From Candidatus Nealsonbacteria bacterium CG08_land_8_20_14_0_20_36_22 (lineage in GTDB: Bacteria; Patescibacteriota; Minisyncoccia; Minisyncoccales; GWA2-38-27): a stretch of 14,564 bases of DNA. Below the pieces are notes generated by a model. It was not told where the DNA came from and searched no databases. It saw only the letters and a program-made list of their open reading frames with translations. This document shows positions 11,056 to 14,564 of this stretch, in pieces. A program made the translations under genes and the position numbers. Numbering within the stretch: the stretch's first letter is position 1; each line of letters starts with the position of its first letter. The DNA is taken from assembly GCA_002774555.1 (NCBI GenBank), contig PEYC01000056.1, positions 461 through 15,024 of the forward strand, in the 5' to 3' direction.

Positions 11056-13292
11056 ATTTTCTCCCATTTATCCCCGTTTTCCGATTCCGAAGATTCCAAC
11101 GACTGAGGCAGATTTTGAATTCTTTCGTTTTCTCTTTCTTTATAAATTTCCCTGGGTTTAGCTCCATCTGCCGGACCAACAACTCCTTTTTCTTCCAGTA
11201 TATCAATGAGACGGGCTGCCCGGGCATAACCTATTCTTAACCTTCGTTGAAGCAAAGAAGAAGACGCCCGACCGGCCTCAATTACTATTTTCTTTGCTTC
11301 TTCATACAACGGCTCTTCTCTTTTTCCATAAAAATCTTCGGTTTGCCGCCTGCCAAAATTGTCCTGTTCCAAAACCTTTACCAGCTCCTCTTCGAGCCCG
11401 GTCTGCGGCTCTCTATCAACAGCCCCTATCTCCACGTCTTTAACCACTCTCTTAACTTCTTTTTCTGAGACATAGGCACCTTGAATTCTTTTTGGTTTTG
11501 GAATTTGAGCTGAAACATAAAGCATATCGCCAGACCCCAAAAGCTTTTCCGCTCCGGCCGTATCCAGAACGGTTCTGGAGTCAACCTGCGAGGCAACCTG
11601 GAAAGTAACCCTAGAAGTTATATTGGCTTTAATCAAACCTGTAATTACCTCAACAGATGGCCTTTGGGTAGCTACCACCAGATGAATACCAACTGCCCTT
11701 GCCATCTGCGCTAAGCGAACAATTCCGGCTTCAATCTCTCTGCCCTTGGCTGCCATTAAATCAGCTAATTCATCAATAATTAGAATTATAAAGGGTAAAA
11801 ATGCTGTGCCGTTTAACAAGGCCTTTTCATTGAATGAACCAATATCTCTGGTTTTGAACTCTGCCAATAAATCAAACCTTCGCTCCATCTCGCCTGTTAA
11901 CCACTTTAAAACCGAAATTGTTTGGGAGGCAGTATAAATCACCGGACAAAGCAAATGAGGAAGTTTATTATAAACCGGGAACTCAACTCTTTTCGGGTCA
12001 ACCAAAATAAACCTCAAGGTCTCAGGACTGGCGCTTTTAAAAGAATTACTGGGTTGATAAAGCAAGCTTAAAATTAAAGAATTAAGAAAAATGGTTTTGC
12101 CCGTACCAGTGCTTCCAGCTACCAAAAGATGAGGCATTTTCGCCAGGTCAGCGTAAATCGGAAAGCCGGAAACGTCTCTTCCTAAAACAATCATTAGGTC
12201 TGCCAAGGATTTTTGAAAAATAGGATTCTCAATTAAATTTCTCAGACGTACCTGAGCCCTTCCTTTGTTCGGAACCTCAATCCCTACTAAAGACCTACTA
12301 GGTATTGGCGCCTCAATTCTAATTGGATGGCTCGCTAAAGCCAGAGACAAATCATTAGAAAGAGCTGTTATTTTAGACAATTTTACCCCTTCAGCTGGTT
12401 TAAAAGTATATTGGGTAACAGTGGGTCCGATATTTATTTCAGACATTGCCACTTCTATCCCAAAATTCTGCAAGGTTTTTCTAATAATAGCTGAATTTAT
12501 TTTTGTGTCTCCGCTCGTAGGAACATCCTGATCCGCTTCCAGCAATTTAAGAGGGGGCGGTTGATAAGAAAATCTCTCAACTGATGGGCTGCCAGCTGAC
12601 AACGGCAAGGGTTTTAAGGAACCGAGTTCCTTTTCTTGAAGGAACTCGGTTCCTTTTGCTTTTTCAAAACCCGGAACTTCTTCTACTCTAAATTTAGGAG
12701 TAAATATTTTTTTAATAATAGATGGCTTATCCTCCCAGGTCTTGTCTTTTGTAGAGGGAATTTGGGTCTTTTCTTTCTGGCGAAATTTGCCTAAAAAATA
12801 CCAGAAAATTAAAACGCTTATAATAATTAAACCTATAAATATGATCTGAGTTGCCCAAAATCCCAAAAACTTCAAAAGCGGCCAGCTTATAAGAAAACCC
12901 AGCCATCCTCCTTTCCTAAGTTCCGGACTAAAAATGGCCAAAATTCCAGTCACTCCTAAAATTGAGAGAAAAACAGCTAATATCACGGGCCAAGAAACCC
13001 TTGCTTCTTTTTTAAAAAACTCCCTTTCTTTTCTAAAAGTCAAAAGGATTATTCCCCCTAAAATAAAAATTAAGGGGATTAAAAAGACCGTCTTGCCGAG
13101 CAAAAAGATAGAGCCCTCCATAAAATACTTACCACCTTTTCCTGCTTTATCAAAAAAACTCAATCCAACAAGCACAGCCAGCAAAATTAAGACTACCCCA
13201 AAAATCATCTGCTTTATCTCCTGGGGTAAAGCAAACCTCTTTTTTCTCTCTTCGTAAAATCTCTTAAATTTTCGTTTTTTCTTCTTAGCCAT
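11052..13292 (-). CDS. ftsK: DNA translocase FtsK/SpoIIIE
   Basis: 746 residues. The N-terminus is basic, followed by four predicted membrane helices (about 27-47, 61-85, 101-121, 137-167) that anchor it at the division septum. Residues about 168-260 are a linker with an odd DNA palindrome. The alpha/beta motor follows: beta-strand motif YTFKPAEGVKLSKI, Walker A GSTGTGKT (393-400), DPKRVEF (432-438), EMERRF (468-473), Walker B IIDE (505-508), and ATQRPSVEVITGLIKANI (541-558). The C-terminal gamma winged helix, which recognises chromosome polarity sequences, is about 662-727 (YEEAKKIVIEAGRASSSLLQRRLRIGYARAARLID). All three parts needed for ATP-driven DNA pumping and dimer resolution are present. 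It begins 8 bases after the rpoC stop, so the two are probably cotranscribed. Confidence 0.95.
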   Translation of the reverse strand: MAKKKKRKFKRFYEERKKRFALPQEIKQMIFGVVLILLAVLVGLSFFDKAGKGGKYFMEGSIFLLGKTVFLIPLIFILGGIILLTFRKEREFFKKEARVSWPVILAVFLSILGVTGILAIFSPELRKGGWLGFLISWPLLKFLGFWATQIIFIGLIIISVLIFWYFLGKFRQKEKTQIPSTKDKTWEDKPSIIKKIFTPKFRVEEVPGFEKAKGTEFLQEKELGSLKPLPLSAGSPSVERFSYQPPPLKLLEADQDVPTSGDTKINSAIIRKTLQNFGIEVAMSEINIGPTVTQYTFKPAEGVKLSKITALSNDLSLALASHPIRIEAPIPSRSLVGIEVPNKGRAQVRLRNLIENPIFQKSLADLMIVLGRDVSGFPIYADLAKMPHLLVAGSTGTGKTIFLNSLILSLLYQPSNSFKSASPETLRFILVDPKRVEFPVYNKLPHLLCPVIYTASQTISVLKWLTGEMERRFDLLAEFKTRDIGSFNEKALLNGTAFLPFIILIIDELADLMAAKGREIEAGIVRLAQMARAVGIHLVVATQRPSVEVITGLIKANITSRVTFQVASQVDSRTVLDTAGAEKLLGSGDMLYVSAQIPKPKRIQGAYVSEKEVKRVVKDVEIGAVDREPQTGLEEELVKVLEQDNFGRRQTEDFYGKREEPLYEEAKKIVIEAGRASSSLLQRRLRIGYARAARLIDILEEKGVVGPADGAKPREIYKERENERIQNLPQSLESSESENGDKWEKI
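12616..12655. repeat. perfect 17-base inverted repeat inside ftsK
   Basis: Left arm AAGGAACCGAGTTCCTT (12616-12632) and right arm AAGGAACTCGGTTCCTT (12639-12655) are exact reverse complements around the six-base loop TTCTTG. Each arm is itself partly palindromic (AAGGAA and TTCCTT), so nested structures are possible. It lies in the ftsK linker region and is translated in frame as part of a low-complexity segment (residues about 212-227). Higher GC than the surrounding linker DNA and perfect pairing suggest a repetitive palindromic element. Confidence 0.85.
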
Positions 13293-13300
13293 CTTTTAGG

Positions 13301-14564
13301 TTATTTCCTAAATCCTGTCCCTGCTGGTATCAATTTCCCTATTATAACATTTTCTTTAAGTCCTCGCAATTTGTCCTCTTTACCCTCTAAACAAGCTCTA
13401 ATTAAAATCCTGGAGGTCTCTTGGAAAGAAGCAGCTGACAAGAAAGAATCAGTAGTAAGGGAAACCCTGGAAATTCCCAACAAAATAGGAACTGACTTGG
13501 CTTGATTTTTTTTCTCTTTTTCTAATTTCTTATTTCTTTCAATAAATTCAGCTCTTTCAATAATCCCTCCGACCGTAAAATCGCTGTCCCCAGGATCTTT
13601 AATTCTGACCCGAGAAAACATTTGACGAATTATTACTTCAATATGCTTGTCGTGAATAGTTGCTCCTTGAGAGACATAAATCCTTTGAATTTCCCTGACA
13701 ATATATCTTTGGGTCTCTTCCCTGCCTCTTGTTCTGAATATTTCCTTTAAATCCAAATTCCCTTCGCAAAGCTGCTGTCCTTTTTTAATATCCTGTCCTT
13801 TTTTGATATAAATTGCTGTTTTGGCTGGAATTTTATATTCAACAATTTTCTCTTCTTGACCCTTAATTTTTATTCTTATTACCCTTTCTGGAGTTATATC
13901 TTTTACTTCTCCATCAACTTTGGAAATTTCTGCCTTGCCGCCCGGCATTCTCGCCTCAAAAATCTCCTGGACACGCGGCAAACCAAAAGTAATATCTCCG
14001 CCACTGGCAACCCCTCCGGTATGAAACGTTCTTAAAGTCAACTGTGTCCCCGGTTCTCCAATTGCCTGAGCTGCCACAATCCCAACTGCCTCTCCTTGCT
14101 TCACCAGCTCGTTCCGACCAAAATCCCAACCATAGCACTTCTGACAAACCCCTCTAACTGACTTACAGTTTATTGGTGAACGCACTTTAATTCTTTCTAT
14201 GCCATCATTTATTATTTGCCAGGCCTTTTCCCAATCAATTGTTTCGCCTTTCTTAACAATTATTTTGCCTTTTTTGGTCTTAATATTTTCCAAAACCACT
14301 CTCCCCACTATTTTATAATTAAAATCCTGGCCCAATTCATCAGCTTCAGCTTTTAACATTTCAAAACCCTCTTGAGCCCCGCAATCTTCTTCTGAAACCA
14401 CCACTTCGTGAGCAACATCAACCAGACGTCTGGTTAAATAACCAGCAGTAGAAGTTCTTAGGGCTGTATCAGCGGTTCCTTTTCTTGCTCCATGGGTTGA
14501 AATAAAGTATTCCAAAACATCAAAACCCTCTTTAAAAGAGCTTTTGACCGGCAACTCAATAATT
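13301..14564 (-). CDS. rpoC: DNA-directed RNA polymerase subunit beta' (C-terminal part, 5' end off the window)
   Basis: 420 codons before the TAA at 13303-13301; the frame stays open to the right edge. This is roughly the last third of beta'. It begins near the end of the catalytic region: FKEGFDVLEYFISTHGARKGTADTALRTSTAGYLTRRLVDVA is the trigger-loop region. Counting from the first complete codon, Cys61, Cys133, Cys140 and Cys143 form the second zinc site with the same C-x6-C-x2-C spacing as E. coli beta'. GEAVGIVAAQAIGEPGTQLTLRTFHTGG and FGLPRVQEIFEAR follow, and the C-terminal DSFLSAASFQETSRIL is typical. The sequence between these is compact, without large lineage-specific insertions. 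ftsK follows 8 bases downstream. Confidence 0.96.
   Translation of the reverse strand, partial: IIELPVKSSFKEGFDVLEYFISTHGARKGTADTALRTSTAGYLTRRLVDVAHEVVVSEEDCGAQEGFEMLKAEADELGQDFNYKIVGRVVLENIKTKKGKIIVKKGETIDWEKAWQIINDGIERIKVRSPINCKSVRGVCQKCYGWDFGRNELVKQGEAVGIVAAQAIGEPGTQLTLRTFHTGGVASGGDITFGLPRVQEIFEARMPGGKAEISKVDGEVKDITPERVIRIKIKGQEEKIVEYKIPAKTAIYIKKGQDIKKGQQLCEGNLDLKEIFRTRGREETQRYIVREIQRIYVSQGATIHDKHIEVIIRQMFSRVRIKDPGDSDFTVGGIIERAEFIERNKKLEKEKKNQAKSVPILLGISRVSLTTDSFLSAASFQETSRILIRACLEGKEDKLRGLKENVIIGKLIPAGTGFRK

Overview
The window looks like a low-GC, gene-dense chromosomal fragment of a Patescibacteria (Candidate Phyla Radiation) bacterium, probably a Parcubacteria-like lineage. The reasons are: genes that abut or overlap, weak or absent Shine-Dalgarno sequences, a secreted peptidoglycan-binding-domain protein with a Pro/Thr tail, a cupin-type (archaeal-type) phosphoglucose isomerase, shortened housekeeping proteins, and AT-rich interspersed intergenic repeats. 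The standard genetic code fits: no full-length gene needs UGA readthrough. The lineage is an inference from gene content only.

Layout. 1-561 (minus, runs off the left edge) is a secreted peptidoglycan-binding protein. A divergent plus-strand cluster follows at 642-5453: a four-helix membrane protein of the YvlD/phage-holin-4 family, secG, a membrane-anchored peptide-type solute-binding protein with a peptidoglycan-binding domain nested inside it, a cupin phosphoglucose isomerase, tRNA-Leu(CAG) and RNase J. An AT-rich repeat (5455-5579) precedes trpS (5580-6557). trpS ends tail-to-tail with a minus-strand phosphomannomutase/phosphoglucomutase (6554-7882). That gene diverges from a plus-strand operon ychF-rpsF-ssb-rpsR (7914-9968), in which a second AT-rich repeat separates ssb from rpsR. 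A small terminator-like hairpin separates rpsR from the convergent minus-strand set, which reads rpoC (3' part only), ftsK, a possible 21-codon ORF, and recA.

Roles. The window mixes information processing (rpoC, rpsF, rpsR, trpS, tRNA-Leu, ychF, rnj), DNA maintenance and chromosome segregation (recA, ssb, ftsK), secretion and envelope functions (secG, solute-binding protein, peptidoglycan-binding protein, YvlD-like protein) and sugar-phosphate interconversion (cupin PGI, PMM/PGM).

Most notable points: (1) -10-like hexamers recur 6-9 bases before ATG, which predicts leaderless mRNAs, including an overlapping divergent promoter pair between the mutase gene and ychF; (2) tRNA-Leu is packed with no gap after pgi and one base before the rnj start codon, so tRNA 3' maturation would itself produce a nearly leaderless rnj mRNA; (3) RNase J has Tyr where a conserved metal-binding His is expected; (4) YchF is about 80 residues short and lacks most of its coiled-coil domain; (5) a peptidoglycan-binding domain very like the one in the neighbouring gene sits inside the solute-binding protein; (6) a perfect 17-base inverted repeat is embedded in the ftsK coding sequence. 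I saw no CRISPR array, insertion sequence, riboswitch or obvious defence system, and no gene-free stretch longer than about 130 bases.
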